From assembly GCA_040274765.1 (NCBI GenBank), contig JBEMAY010000101.1:1-7274 (forward strand): 7,274 bases of DNA, in the 5' to 3' direction. Both the position numbers and the translations under genes were made by a program. Within the stretch, counting starts at the first letter, position 1, and each line of letters opens with the position of its first letter. This DNA comes from Psychrobacillus sp040274765 (GTDB lineage Bacteria > Bacillota > Bacilli > Bacillales_A > Planococcaceae). Shown piece after piece: positions 1 through 7,044 of this stretch. Below the pieces are notes generated by a model. That model saw only the letters and a program-made list of their open reading frames with translations. It searched no databases and was not told the DNA's origin.

Positions 1-15
1 TCTGATTTTAGTCAT
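1..15 (-). CDS. infB: Translation initiation factor IF-2, first five codons only
   Basis: Partial gene running off the left edge. The visible codons read MTKIR, which matches the usual start of Bacillales IF-2 (M-[TSA]-K-[IM]-R, followed in the family by VYEYAK). IF-2 is the GTPase that brings initiator fMet-tRNA to the 30S subunit and promotes 50S joining. The ATG lies 4 bases after the ylxQ stop and is preceded by a G-rich ribosome binding site. Its position directly after ylxQ is the conserved Bacillales order, and that carries most of the identification because five residues alone would not suffice. No GTPase domain can be seen here. Confidence 0.85.
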
Positions 16-19
16 TAGC

Positions 20-27
20 TCACCCCC
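20..27 (-). promoter_or_regulatory. Ribosome binding site of infB, embedded in the ylxQ stop region
   Basis: Reading on the minus strand, GGGGGTGA ends 4 bases before the infB ATG. The TGA in it is the ylxQ stop codon, so the ribosome binding site overlaps the end of ylxQ. The arrangement suggests translational coupling, with ribosomes ending on ylxQ positioned to start infB. This is an inference from spacing. Confidence 0.7.
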
Positions 28-340
28 GGTTATATTCGTTGAGAAGGCCGGACAGTTTTTTAGCGAAACCGTCATCCATAATGGCTATTGCCACCCTGGC
101 CTCTTTTCCCGTCGCATGTCCGAGATCGTGCCGGTCTCCAAAGACATGCAGCTCAACGTTAAAAGATGCACATTTATCATTCATTTTTTTAGCAGTATTA
201 TGTGAAGCATCGTTAGCTAATATAACTAACTTTGCTTTCTTACTTCTTATTTCTTTTACGACTAACTCTTCCCCAGATATCGTTTTTCTAGCTCTAGTGG
301 CGAGTCCTAATAGTTGCGTAATTTGTTGTTCTGTATTCAT
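20..340 (-). CDS. ylxQ: YlxQ, L7Ae-family K-turn RNA-binding ribosomal protein
   Basis: A 106-residue protein of the L7Ae/L30e/S12e/Gadd45 fold, close to the roughly 100 residues of B. subtilis YlxQ (also named RplGA). Family hallmarks are visible: LLGLATRARKTISGEE (residues 10-25), the typical entry helix; the strand KAKLVILANDAS (35-46) followed by the N-T-x-K-K helix (48-52); and GKEARVAIAIMDDGFAKKL (78-96). Members bind kink-turn RNA, and YlxQ is thought to act on the ribosome or RNase P RNA, although its exact role is unsettled. The ATG overlaps the ylxR stop as ATGA, indicating translational coupling, and no strong separate ribosome binding site is seen. A short charged tail (NEYNRG) ends the protein. 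Confidence 0.93.
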   Translation of the reverse strand: MNTEQQITQLLGLATRARKTISGEELVVKEIRSKKAKLVILANDASHNTAKKMNDKCASFNVELHVFGDRHDLGHATGKEARVAIAIMDDGFAKKLSGLLNEYNRG

Positions 341-615
341 TTCAACTTTTCTCTTTCAATCATGACAATTAACTCGTCATAGATTTCGTTTGGAATGCTT
401 GCTTCTAAATGATTACCTAAAGAATTCTTTTTCTTCGCTTGGTTAACCGCTTCTACGGTTTTTGAGACGTACGCGCCACGACCAGATTTCTTGCCAGTCG
501 GGTCCACACTAACCTCGCCTTCCTTAGAACGAACTACTCGAATCATTTCTTTTTTAGGAAACATTTCTCCAGTAGCAACACATTTTCGTAATGGGATTTT
601 TTTTTGAGTGGCCAT
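337..615 (-). CDS. ylxR: YlxR/RnpM, RNA-binding protein, RNase P modulator
   Basis: A 92-residue protein of the YlxR family (DUF448), almost the same length as B. subtilis YlxR (91). The two signature blocks are present: PLRKCVATGEMFPKKEMIRVVR (residues 8-29) and DPTGKKSGRGAYVS (38-51), followed by a basic helix AKKKNSL (60-66). The protein is small, basic and cytosolic. YlxR has been described in B. subtilis as RnpM, which binds RNase P RNA and modulates its activity, so this role is transferred from the family. A GGAGG lies 10 bases before the ATG, and the start follows the nusA stop by 20 bases. The stop codon overlaps the ylxQ start. Nothing unusual is visible. Confidence 0.95.
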   Translation of the reverse strand: MATQKKIPLRKCVATGEMFPKKEMIRVVRSKEGEVSVDPTGKKSGRGAYVSKTVEAVNQAKKKNSLGNHLEASIPNEIYDELIVMIEREKLK

Positions 616-635
616 ACTAAATCAGCCTCCTATTC

Positions 636-1766
636 TTACTCTTCGTCTTTGTAAAAATCAAAATCATCCATATCGTTTTCTAATTCTTCTACAATCAGCT
701 GAGGAGAATTTTCGTTAGGATAAATTCCTAGCTCTCTAGCATCGGTTTCACTTTTAATATCAATTTTCCAGCCAGTTAGTTTAGCTGCAAGTCTTGCATT
801 TTGACCTCTTTTACCAATGGCTAGGGATAATTGATAATCCGGTACTACTACAGTAGTGGATTTCTCTTCTTCATTTACTTGAACATCTAAAACTTTCGAA
901 GGACTAAGTGCATTTGCCACGAAAACAATCGGATCTTCTGACCACTCTACAATGTCAATTTTCTCTCCGCTTAGTTCGTTTACAATGGTTTGAACACGAG
1001 CACCTTTCGCACCTACACATGAGCCAACCGGATCAATTTCTTCGTTATGAGCGAAGACAGATATTTTTGAACGATCTCCAGCTTCACGAGCGATAGATTT
1101 AATCTCTACAATACCTTCGAAAATTTCAGGTACTTCCATTTCAAATAAGCGACGAAGTAATCCTGGATGTGTTCTTGATACGAACACTTGTGGTCCACGA
1201 GTTGTTCGTTCAACCTTTGTAATATACACCTTAATACGATCATGAGGACGATAAGTTTCAGTTGGAATCTGCTCGTTTACTGGTAAAACAGCCTCCACTT
1301 TCCCTAATCCTACATATATATTACGAGCATCCAGTCGTTCAACAATTCCATTTACTATATCGTCTTCACGGTCCACATATTCTTCGTATATTAACCCTCT
1401 TTCAGCCTCACGTACTCGTTGTGTAACGACTTGTTTAGCTGTTTGTGCAGCAATACGCCCAAAATTACGTGGAGTAACTTCTTCTTCTACTACATCACCA
1501 ATAGCGTAATGGGGATTAATAGCTTGCGCATCCTCTAAAGAGATCTCTAGACGGCCATCTCCTACTTCTTCTACTACATCTTTTCTAGAATAAACAATCA
1601 TCGAACCATTTGCTAAATTAATATCGACTCTAACATTCTGTGCTTGATTGAAATTTCTTTTATAAGCTGTAACTAAAGCAGCCTCTATTGCTTCTATTAA
1701 TACGTCTCTTGAAATCCCTTTTTGCTTCTCTAGCGCTGTTAACGCATCTAATAACTCACTACTCAC
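636..1766 (-). CDS. nusA: Transcription termination/antitermination factor NusA
   Basis: A 376-residue protein when started at the GTG at 1766, giving MSSELLDALT, the same beginning as B. subtilis NusA (371 residues). Domain order: N-terminal RNA polymerase-binding domain (about 1-125, with AYKRNFNQAQNVRVD at 34-48 and the linker QTAKQVVTQRVREAER at 108-123); S1 domain (about 135-200, with GIVERLDARNIYVGLGK); two KH domains with GxxG loops at 252-255 (GAKG) and 318-321 (GKRG). It ends in a short acidic tail (NDMDDFDF...KDEE) and lacks the C-terminal acidic repeats of the E. coli protein. NusA binds the elongating polymerase, increases pausing and strengthens weak intrinsic terminators. Its gene sits 22 bases after rimP. 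The longer reading frame from 1775 is rejected because its GTG overlaps the Shine-Dalgarno sequence. An intrinsic terminator upstream in the rimP leader probably makes the operon NusA-autoregulated. Confidence 0.97.
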   Translation of the reverse strand: MSSELLDALTALEKQKGISRDVLIEAIEAALVTAYKRNFNQAQNVRVDINLANGSMIVYSRKDVVEEVGDGRLEISLEDAQAINPHYAIGDVVEEEVTPRNFGRIAAQTAKQVVTQRVREAERGLIYEEYVDREDDIVNGIVERLDARNIYVGLGKVEAVLPVNEQIPTETYRPHDRIKVYITKVERTTRGPQVFVSRTHPGLLRRLFEMEVPEIFEGIVEIKSIAREAGDRSKISVFAHNEEIDPVGSCVGAKGARVQTIVNELSGEKIDIVEWSEDPIVFVANALSPSKVLDVQVNEEEKSTTVVVPDYQLSLAIGKRGQNARLAAKLTGWKIDIKSETDARELGIYPNENSPQLIVEELENDMDDFDFYKDEE

Positions 1767-1774
1767 AGCCACCA

Positions 1775-1780
1775 CTCCTC
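1775..1780 (-). promoter_or_regulatory. Ribosome binding site that fixes the nusA start at GTG 1766
   Basis: On the minus strand GAGGAG occupies 1780-1775 and is followed by an 8-base spacer and the GTG at 1766-1764. Two other in-frame GTG codons (1775-1773 and 1772-1770) overlap or touch this sequence and cannot be served by it. The resulting protein start (SSELLDAL) agrees with the family. Confidence 0.8.
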
Positions 1781-1788
1781 AATATACG

Positions 1789-2268
1789 TTATGCAGAGAA
1801 ATCGATTGCTAAACGAGCAAGCGCAATTTTCTCTTTTTCAATTTGTATTTTTACTCTTCTTGTTTTGATGCGAATTTCTATTAATGCGCCTTCTTCTGCC
1901 GAATAAGAAAGTAATGTTCCTTCAAACTCTTTTGCACCATTAATTTGCTCGTAAGTTTTAATGAAAACATATTTCCCTACCGCTGCAATAAAATCAGCTT
2001 CTTTTTTCAACGGACGCTCTGCCCCTGGAGAGGAGACTTCTAAAAAGTAATTTTCCTTAATAGGATCTTCTTCATCCAGTTTCTCGCTTAGTTTGTTGCT
2101 TACTTGTGCACATTGCTCAATATCAATGCCACCGTTTGGCGTATCGATATATACACGTAAAAACCAATCGCGACCTTCTTTTACATATTCAATATCAACA
2201 AGCTCTAAGTTCATTTCTTGTAAAATCGGTAACACAAGCTCTTCCATTTTACTAGTTATATTACTCAT
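1789..2268 (-). CDS. rimP: Ribosome maturation factor RimP
   Basis: A 159-residue protein when started at the ATG at 2268 (B. subtilis RimP, formerly YlxS, is about 156). RimP assists late maturation of the 30S subunit in the cytosol. Visible family features are LELVDIEYVKEG (residues 21-32), FLRVYID (36-42), the signature YFLEVSSPGAERPLKK (74-89) at the end of the N-terminal alpha/beta domain, and a C-terminal SH3-like beta domain ending LARLAIDFS. The frame stays open for 13 more codons upstream to 2307, but those codons fall in the leader and show no family similarity. A near-perfect AAGGAGG is 5 bases before ATG 2268. It is the first gene of the rimP-nusA-ylxR-ylxQ-infB cluster and is preceded by its own promoter and an attenuator-like terminator. 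Confidence 0.96.
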   Translation of the reverse strand: MSNITSKMEELVLPILQEMNLELVDIEYVKEGRDWFLRVYIDTPNGGIDIEQCAQVSNKLSEKLDEEDPIKENYFLEVSSPGAERPLKKEADFIAAVGKYVFIKTYEQINGAKEFEGTLLSYSAEEGALIEIRIKTRRVKIQIEKEKIALARLAIDFSA

Positions 2269-2273
2269 AAAGG

Positions 2274-2280
2274 CCTCCTT
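2274..2280 (-). promoter_or_regulatory. Ribosome binding site of rimP
   Basis: AAGGAGG on the minus strand, 5 bases before ATG 2268. It supports the shorter RimP start over the upstream in-frame ATG at 2307, which has no such sequence in front of it and lies next to the terminator hairpin. Confidence 0.85.
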
Positions 2281-2300
2281 ACAAAACCGTGATTTTCTAT

Positions 2301-2336
2301 ATAACAACAGAAAAGAGCGGGAAATCCCACTCTTTC
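2301..2336 (-). terminator. Intrinsic terminator/attenuator in the rimP leader
   Basis: On the minus strand AAAGAGUGGG (2335-2326), loop AUUU, CCCGCUCUUU (2321-2312) form a 10-bp stem with one G-U pair. The G-U orientation shows that the minus-strand RNA is the one that folds. The following tract UCUGUUGUUAU is U-rich but interrupted by C and G. The hairpin lies about 25 bases after the predicted rimP transcription start, so it acts both as the end of polC read-through and as an attenuator for the rimP operon. In B. subtilis, nusA is reported to be autoregulated by NusA-stimulated termination in the 5' UTR of this operon without an antiterminator. The interrupted U-tract here is the type that needs NusA. 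Function in this organism is inferred. Confidence 0.85.
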
Positions 2337-2359
2337 GTCACAGAACTATGAAACATTGG

Positions 2360-2395
2360 TAGATTTATCTTACCATACCATAGGTTTGTTTGCAA
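2360..2395 (-). promoter_or_regulatory. Sigma-A promoter of the rimP-nusA-infB operon
   Basis: On the minus strand TTGCAA (2395-2390) and TAAGAT (2372-2367) are separated by 17 bases. The -10 is preceded by TATGG, a full TRTGN extended -10 element common in Bacillus promoters. The predicted start is near the A at 2360, giving a leader of about 92 bases that includes the terminator hairpin. The -35 begins 8 bases after the polC stop codon. No transcript data were available. Confidence 0.75.
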
Positions 2396-2403
2396 ATTAG
2401 TGA

Positions 2404-5400
2404 CTAAAACAACGAAAGCTGATTTGCTTCAGGAAGCCCCTCTAGGCAACCCATTGCATCTAAATAATCAATGATTGTTTTGGATACTTTTCCTCTTTGC
2501 TGTAAATCTTCTTTAGAGAGAAATTCACCATTTTTGCGTGCATTAACAATTTGAACCGCTACATTTGTACCTAATCCTGGAACTGCATCAAAAGGAGGTA
2601 TTAATGTATTGCCTTCTATTGTGAATTCATGGGCTTTTGATTTGTAGAGATCAATCTTCTGCATTTTAATACCACGCTCTGACATTTCTAGGCAAAGCTC
2701 CAACACTGTAGCTAAGCTTTTTTCTTTGTTAGATGCTTCTAATCCCTTCGCATTAATCTCATCTAGCTTAGCTCTTATCGTATGAGAGCCATTTACAATA
2801 GAGATTAAATCAAAGTCTGATGCTCGGACAGTAAAATACGCCGCATAGTATAGTATTGGAAAATGAACTTTAAAATATGCAATACGCACAGCCATTAAAA
2901 CATAGGCAGAGGCATGGGCTTTTGGGAACATATATTTAATCTTTTTACATGATTCGATATACCAGTTAGCAACACCTTTTGATTTCATTTCTGCTTCAAA
3001 CTCAGGCGTTAAACCTTTCCCTTTACGTACAGATTCCATAATTTTAAACGCAAGTGATGGCTCCAATCCCTGATAAATCAAATAGACCATAATGTCGTCA
3101 CGACAACCGATTACATCAGAAAGCTGACAGGTGCCTGCTTGTATAAGCTCTTGAGCATTGCCTAACCAAACATCCGTCCCGTGGGACAGACCGGAAATTT
3201 GAACAAGCTCGGAAAATGTAGATGGCTTTGTTTCTTCCAGCATTTGTCTTACGAAACGTGTTCCAAATTCCGGAATACCAAGTGTTCCAGTTTTACAATC
3301 GATTTGTTCCACTGTGACACCAAGTGACTCTGGCCCACTAAAGATTTTCATCACTTCCGGATCATCTGTTGGAATTGTTTTAGGGTCAATTCCAGATAAG
3401 TCTTGGAGCATACGAATGACCGTTGGATCATCGTGCCCTAATATATCCAGCTTAAGTAGATTATCGTGAATGGAATGGAAGTCAAAGTGTGTCGTTTTCC
3501 ATTCAGAGTCTTGAGCATCTGCCGGGAACTGAATTGGTGAAAAATCATAAATATCCATATAGTCAGGCACAACGATAATACCGCCGGGATGTTGCCCTGT
3601 AGTTCGTTTTACTCCTGTACATCCTTGAACGAGGCGGTCGATTTCAGCTCCACGTAAATTTATATTGTTATCATTCATGTAGCCTCTCACGTACCCATAT
3701 GCAGTTTTCTCTGCAACAGTTCCTATCGTTCCGGCTCTAAACACATATTCTTCCCCAAACAGTTCCTTCGTATAATTATGTGCAATTGGCTGATATTCTC
3801 CACTGAAGTTTAAGTCGATATCTGGTACCTTATCGCCTTTAAATCCTAAGAATGTTTCGAATGGAATATCTTGCCCTTCTTTTACATAAGGAGTCTCACA
3901 TTTTTCACAGTTGGCATTTGGTAAATCAAATCCAGAACCGACTGAGCCGTCTTGGAAGAACACCGAATGCTTACAGCTTGGGCAGACATAATGAGGAGGC
4001 ATAGGATTGACCTCTGTTATATCCATTAATGTTGCTACAAGTGACGAGCCTACAGATCCACGAGAACCAACTAAGTAACCATCATCTAAAGATTTCTTTA
4101 CTAGCTTATGAGAAATCAGATAGATAACGGCGAAACCATGTCCGATAATGGAGGTAAGTTCTTTTTCTATACGAGCTTCCACAATCTCAGGTATATTCTC
4201 TCCATAAATTTCTTTTGCTTTTGTATAGGTCAGTTCTCTAACCTCTTCATCCGCACCTTCAATTTTTGGAGTATATAAATCGTCTTTTATCGGTTTTATG
4301 TCTTCGATTGAATCTGCAATTTTATTAGGGTTTGTTATAACGATCTCTTTTGCTAGCTCTTCCCCTAAGAACGAGAAAGCATCAAGCATTTCATTTGTCG
4401 TTCTAAAATGCACTTTAGGAAGCTCATGCCTATTAAGCGGGTTTGCCCCCCCTTGAGAATTGACAAGGATTTTCCGGAACATCGCATCAGTTTCATGTAA
4501 ATAATGTACGTTACCAGTCGCTACTACTGGTTTTCCTAGTTTTTTCCCTACTTTAATTAATTTACGGATAATATCTTCAAGATTCCACTCATCTCTCACT
4601 AGTTCCATTTCTATTAAATGAGCATAGACTTCCTTCGGATGAACCTCTAGATAATCATAGAAACTAGCAATTTCCTCAACCTTTTCTAATGGCTTTTGCA
4701 TAAGTCCCTCAAATACCTCACCTCTATCGCAGCCAGAGCCAATGATCAATCCTGCTCTATGCTTTTGTAGAACCGAACGCTTAATGCGCGGAACTCGATA
4801 GAAAGTTGTTGTATGTGACAATGACACTAGCTTAAATAGATTTTTAAGCCCCTCATCATTTACAGCTAGTATTGTGCAGTGTGACGGTCTAGCTCTTTTA
4901 TAAGAATCACCTTGGCCGATGTGCTTGTTGAAGTCATCATGATAATGGATATCTTTTTCTTCCGCTTCTTTTAAAAGGTGTAAAAGTAAATAACCAGTTG
5001 CTTCACAGTCAAAGATTGCACGGTGGGCCTGTGTCAATTCAATATTGAACTTTTTAGCTAGCGTACCCAGTTTATGTGTTTTCATCTCTGGATGTAAAAA
5101 CCTTGCCAGCTCTAACGTATCAATTACCGGATGATCAAAGTGATCGATGCCACACTTTCTATACCCCTCGTATAAAAAGCCCATATCAAACGATGCGTTA
5201 TGGGCAACAATTATGCCGTCTCCAATAAACTCATGAAAATCCCGTATAACGTCTTCAATTTCTGGTGCGTTGCGAACCATATCATCTGTAATACCAGTAA
5301 GCTCAATTGTCGTGGCAGATAGTGCATGATGAGGATTTGCAAATCTCTCGAACTTATCTATAATATTGCCTTTTTGCATTTTAACTGCAGCAAGCTCGAT

Positions 5401-6714
5401 GATTTTATCATAGGTTGCAGATAAGCCGGTCGTTTCTACGTCAAAAACAATATAAATTGCATCCTCCAGTGGGATATGCTGTTCATCATAAGCTATTGGC
5501 ACTCCGTCATGAATTAAATTAGCCTCTAGCCCATATAAAATTTTAATGCCATTCTTTTTACCGGCAGCATAAGCCTCCGGAAAGGATTGCACATTCGCAT
5601 GGTCAGTTATGGCTACTGCCTGGTGGCCCCACTTTGCTGCTTGAGAAACTAACGCTGATACTGAAGAAACAGCATCCATTTGACTCATCGGGGTATGCAT
5701 ATGTAACTCTACTCTTTTTTCTTTCGCAGTATCATATCGTAGTATCGGATTAATTTCACACATATCTTGAGCCATAATGATTAAATCACGTACAAATGTA
5801 TCGTTTTGAACTGAACCTCTTACCTTTATCCACATTCCTTTTTTAAGGCGCTCCATCATTCCAGCGTCTTCTTTGTCGCGAGAGAACATTTTTACAAGAA
5901 TAGAATCTGTGTAGTCAGTGACTTTAGCCGTCAATAGAGATCTACCACTTCTCAGCTCTTTCACTTCGACATCAAACACAAAGCCTTCAATTGTTACTCG
6001 ACGCTCCTCATCCTGGATAGAACGTATCTCAACACTAGCCTCTTCTTTCTTCAATGGGGTACCTAGCTGGAATGGACCATCTTCGCTTGCTTCACCACTA
6101 TCCTGTCGAGAGTCTCTCTTTTGCATATCTTCTAAAGCCTTTTTCCCAAGCTGCTCTTCTTCCATTCTTCGTTGTTCTAAAAAGGCAACTTGTGCTTCAG
6201 CAAGCGCTTCTGTATCCTCCACTAATTTAAAATCTACTGCTAGTTTAGGAAATCCAAAGCTTTCATAGACACTTGCAATTTGATCAATATATTTCTTTTT
6301 AAAGGTGCGTTGTTGTAATTCTTGTCCGCATGTGAGCTGAATCATCTGACCGTTCCACTCTGGCTCCTGACCAAGTAGACAATCTTTTAAAGGAGGAGCC
6401 ATATCACTCAATTCTTTAAGCACACTTGTCCAATACGCTTTGATGAGCGATTCTGTTACTTCTGGATGTTCGCAATTGATTTCTAAATATACTGTAGCAA
6501 TCCCTTGAAATTTCTCTTCTAGTCTTGATTGGAATTGGTTATAGACATCGATAGGAAGAACGGCAGCTATATTGATTTGAAAATGCCATTGTCTTTGTTT
6601 TTTATGAACTGTAAATCTTGTAATAGAAGCATTCTCAAAATGCTTAACAACAGTGTCTTCGGTCAACTCTAGCTGTTGCAACAATAGATGCATTCTCATT
6701 TTGCCATCTTGCAT
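2404..6714 (-). CDS. polC: DNA polymerase III alpha subunit, PolC type, with proofreading exonuclease
   Basis: A complete 1436-residue replicase (B. subtilis PolC is 1437), the essential chromosomal polymerase of low-GC Firmicutes. Order of parts: N-terminal domain (1 to about 235, with a charged, coiled-coil-like stretch near 170-205); OB fold (about 236-325); PHP domain beginning at RVELHMHTPMSQMDA (334-348, H338, H340) and split by a DEDDh 3'-5' exonuclease (about 419-583) whose five residues are intact (D425, E427, D510, H564, D569); zinc-binding cysteines C911, C914, C936, C939; the palm with catalytic aspartates D965 and D967 in VPDIDLNFSGEYQ and D1090 in LLKLDILGHDD; a helix-hairpin-helix-like region near 1372-1400; and the terminal beta-clamp-binding peptide QLSLF (1432-1436). 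AAGGGGGG lies 9 bases before the chosen ATG. It is transcribed from its own likely promoter. Normally proS precedes it, but not within this window. Confidence 0.99.
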   Translation of the reverse strand: MQDGKMRMHLLLQQLELTEDTVVKHFENASITRFTVHKKQRQWHFQINIAAVLPIDVYNQFQSRLEEKFQGIATVYLEINCEHPEVTESLIKAYWTSVLKELSDMAPPLKDCLLGQEPEWNGQMIQLTCGQELQQRTFKKKYIDQIASVYESFGFPKLAVDFKLVEDTEALAEAQVAFLEQRRMEEEQLGKKALEDMQKRDSRQDSGEASEDGPFQLGTPLKKEEASVEIRSIQDEERRVTIEGFVFDVEVKELRSGRSLLTAKVTDYTDSILVKMFSRDKEDAGMMERLKKGMWIKVRGSVQNDTFVRDLIIMAQDMCEINPILRYDTAKEKRVELHMHTPMSQMDAVSSVSALVSQAAKWGHQAVAITDHANVQSFPEAYAAGKKNGIKILYGLEANLIHDGVPIAYDEQHIPLEDAIYIVFDVETTGLSATYDKIIELAAVKMQKGNIIDKFERFANPHHALSATTIELTGITDDMVRNAPEIEDVIRDFHEFIGDGIIVAHNASFDMGFLYEGYRKCGIDHFDHPVIDTLELARFLHPEMKTHKLGTLAKKFNIELTQAHRAIFDCEATGYLLLHLLKEAEEKDIHYHDDFNKHIGQGDSYKRARPSHCTILAVNDEGLKNLFKLVSLSHTTTFYRVPRIKRSVLQKHRAGLIIGSGCDRGEVFEGLMQKPLEKVEEIASFYDYLEVHPKEVYAHLIEMELVRDEWNLEDIIRKLIKVGKKLGKPVVATGNVHYLHETDAMFRKILVNSQGGANPLNRHELPKVHFRTTNEMLDAFSFLGEELAKEIVITNPNKIADSIEDIKPIKDDLYTPKIEGADEEVRELTYTKAKEIYGENIPEIVEARIEKELTSIIGHGFAVIYLISHKLVKKSLDDGYLVGSRGSVGSSLVATLMDITEVNPMPPHYVCPSCKHSVFFQDGSVGSGFDLPNANCEKCETPYVKEGQDIPFETFLGFKGDKVPDIDLNFSGEYQPIAHNYTKELFGEEYVFRAGTIGTVAEKTAYGYVRGYMNDNNINLRGAEIDRLVQGCTGVKRTTGQHPGGIIVVPDYMDIYDFSPIQFPADAQDSEWKTTHFDFHSIHDNLLKLDILGHDDPTVIRMLQDLSGIDPKTIPTDDPEVMKIFSGPESLGVTVEQIDCKTGTLGIPEFGTRFVRQMLEETKPSTFSELVQISGLSHGTDVWLGNAQELIQAGTCQLSDVIGCRDDIMVYLIYQGLEPSLAFKIMESVRKGKGLTPEFEAEMKSKGVANWYIESCKKIKYMFPKAHASAYVLMAVRIAYFKVHFPILYYAAYFTVRASDFDLISIVNGSHTIRAKLDEINAKGLEASNKEKSLATVLELCLEMSERGIKMQKIDLYKSKAHEFTIEGNTLIPPFDAVPGLGTNVAVQIVNARKNGEFLSKEDLQQRGKVSKTIIDYLDAMGCLEGLPEANQLSLF

Positions 6715-6743
6715 ATTACCTATCCCCCCTTATTTTAAAATTA

Positions 6744-6772
6744 ATTCTATATATTTTATTTGTTGTTTTGAA
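6744..6772 (-). promoter_or_regulatory. Probable sigma-A promoter of polC
   Basis: On the minus strand TTCAAA (6772-6767) and TAGAAT (6749-6744) are separated by 17 bases in a very AT-rich stretch. The predicted transcription start, near 6737, leaves a leader of only about 23 bases that includes the polC ribosome binding site (6731-6724). The -10 matches consensus at 5 of 6 positions and the -35 at 4 of 6. AT-rich DNA produces such matches by chance, so the call is moderate. Confidence 0.5.
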
Positions 6773-6834
6773 TGAGATTATTCTTTTAGACATCCTATTC
6801 CCAACGAAAAAGCAGTCGGGGGAGAGGAAAATCA

Positions 6835-6876
6835 ATGAAATCATTATTTATTCTTTTTCTTAAAAATCTTTGTTAA
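6835..6876 (+). CDS. Possible 13-codon hydrophobic peptide, doubtful
   Basis: The reading frame MKSLFILFLKNLC is preceded by GGGGGAGAGG, which ends 7 bases before the ATG, a placement typical of a strong ribosome binding site. The peptide is hydrophobic with three basic residues. The stop codon falls at the apex of an AT-rich hairpin (6864-6882). No convincing promoter is seen on this strand and no larger plus-strand gene follows in the window. It could be a small membrane peptide, a leader peptide for something beyond the right edge, or chance, which is the most likely explanation. Confidence 0.15.
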   Translation: MKSLFILFLKNLC

Positions 6877-6882
6877 AGATTT
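6864..6882. repeat. AT-rich perfect inverted repeat
   Basis: AAATCTTT and AAAGATTT form a perfect 8-bp palindrome around a 3-base loop. On the minus strand it is followed by two further T residues, so it might act as a weak terminator for transcription entering from the right edge. With one G-C pair in the stem and a short T run, it would be a poor one. Confidence 0.35.
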
Positions 6883-6925
6883 GGGTTTATTTTGACTAAC
6901 AATTCTTTTTAATAGTGACTGTAAA

Positions 6926-6996
6926 CATAAACAAAGGTAAAAACATAAATAAATTTTGAAATTGGGGTTGGTGACCGTTTTTCAGCTTTGTTTATG
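6926..6996. repeat. 11-bp perfect inverted repeat with 49-base spacer
   Basis: CATAAACAAAG (6926-6936) is the exact reverse complement of CTTTGTTTATG (6986-6996). The left arm is followed by a near copy of part of itself (GTAAAAACATAAA from 6937 against GTAAACATAAA from 6921), making a short direct repeat. It sits about 210 bases upstream of polC. Its role is unknown. Possibilities are a paired protein-binding site or the ends of a small decayed element. Confidence 0.45.
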
Positions 6997-7044
6997 CAAG
7001 TAAATGATAAACACTTTTCGATGCATTAAAGCTGTTCCCACTTA

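Noticed and set aside
39..365. Plus-strand open frame of 108 codons
   Set aside because: It lies antisense to ylxQ and the end of ylxR, has no family features, and is explained by the codon bias of the real genes.
2269..2307. RimP N-terminal extension of 13 residues
   Set aside because: A near-perfect ribosome binding site lies inside this stretch at 2274-2280, and the extension has no similarity to the family start.
908..2362. Plus-strand open frames opposite nusA and rimP
   Set aside because: They are short, overlap strongly conserved minus-strand genes or the rimP leader, and show no recognisable protein features.
4446..4452. Run of seven G residues in the polC coding strand, a possible slippage site
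   Set aside because: It encodes the two glycines and the first base of alanine in the conserved SQGGANPLNR motif and the frame is intact. In an essential gene phase variation is unlikely.
5918..6268. Plus-strand open frame of 116 codons opposite polC
   Set aside because: Its serine-rich composition is the mirror image of the charged linker and OB-fold codons of PolC. There is no sign of independent coding.
2404..6714. Possible intein or insertion within PolC
   Set aside because: The length is within one residue of the B. subtilis protein and all motifs are in order. The exonuclease inside the PHP domain is the normal PolC layout.
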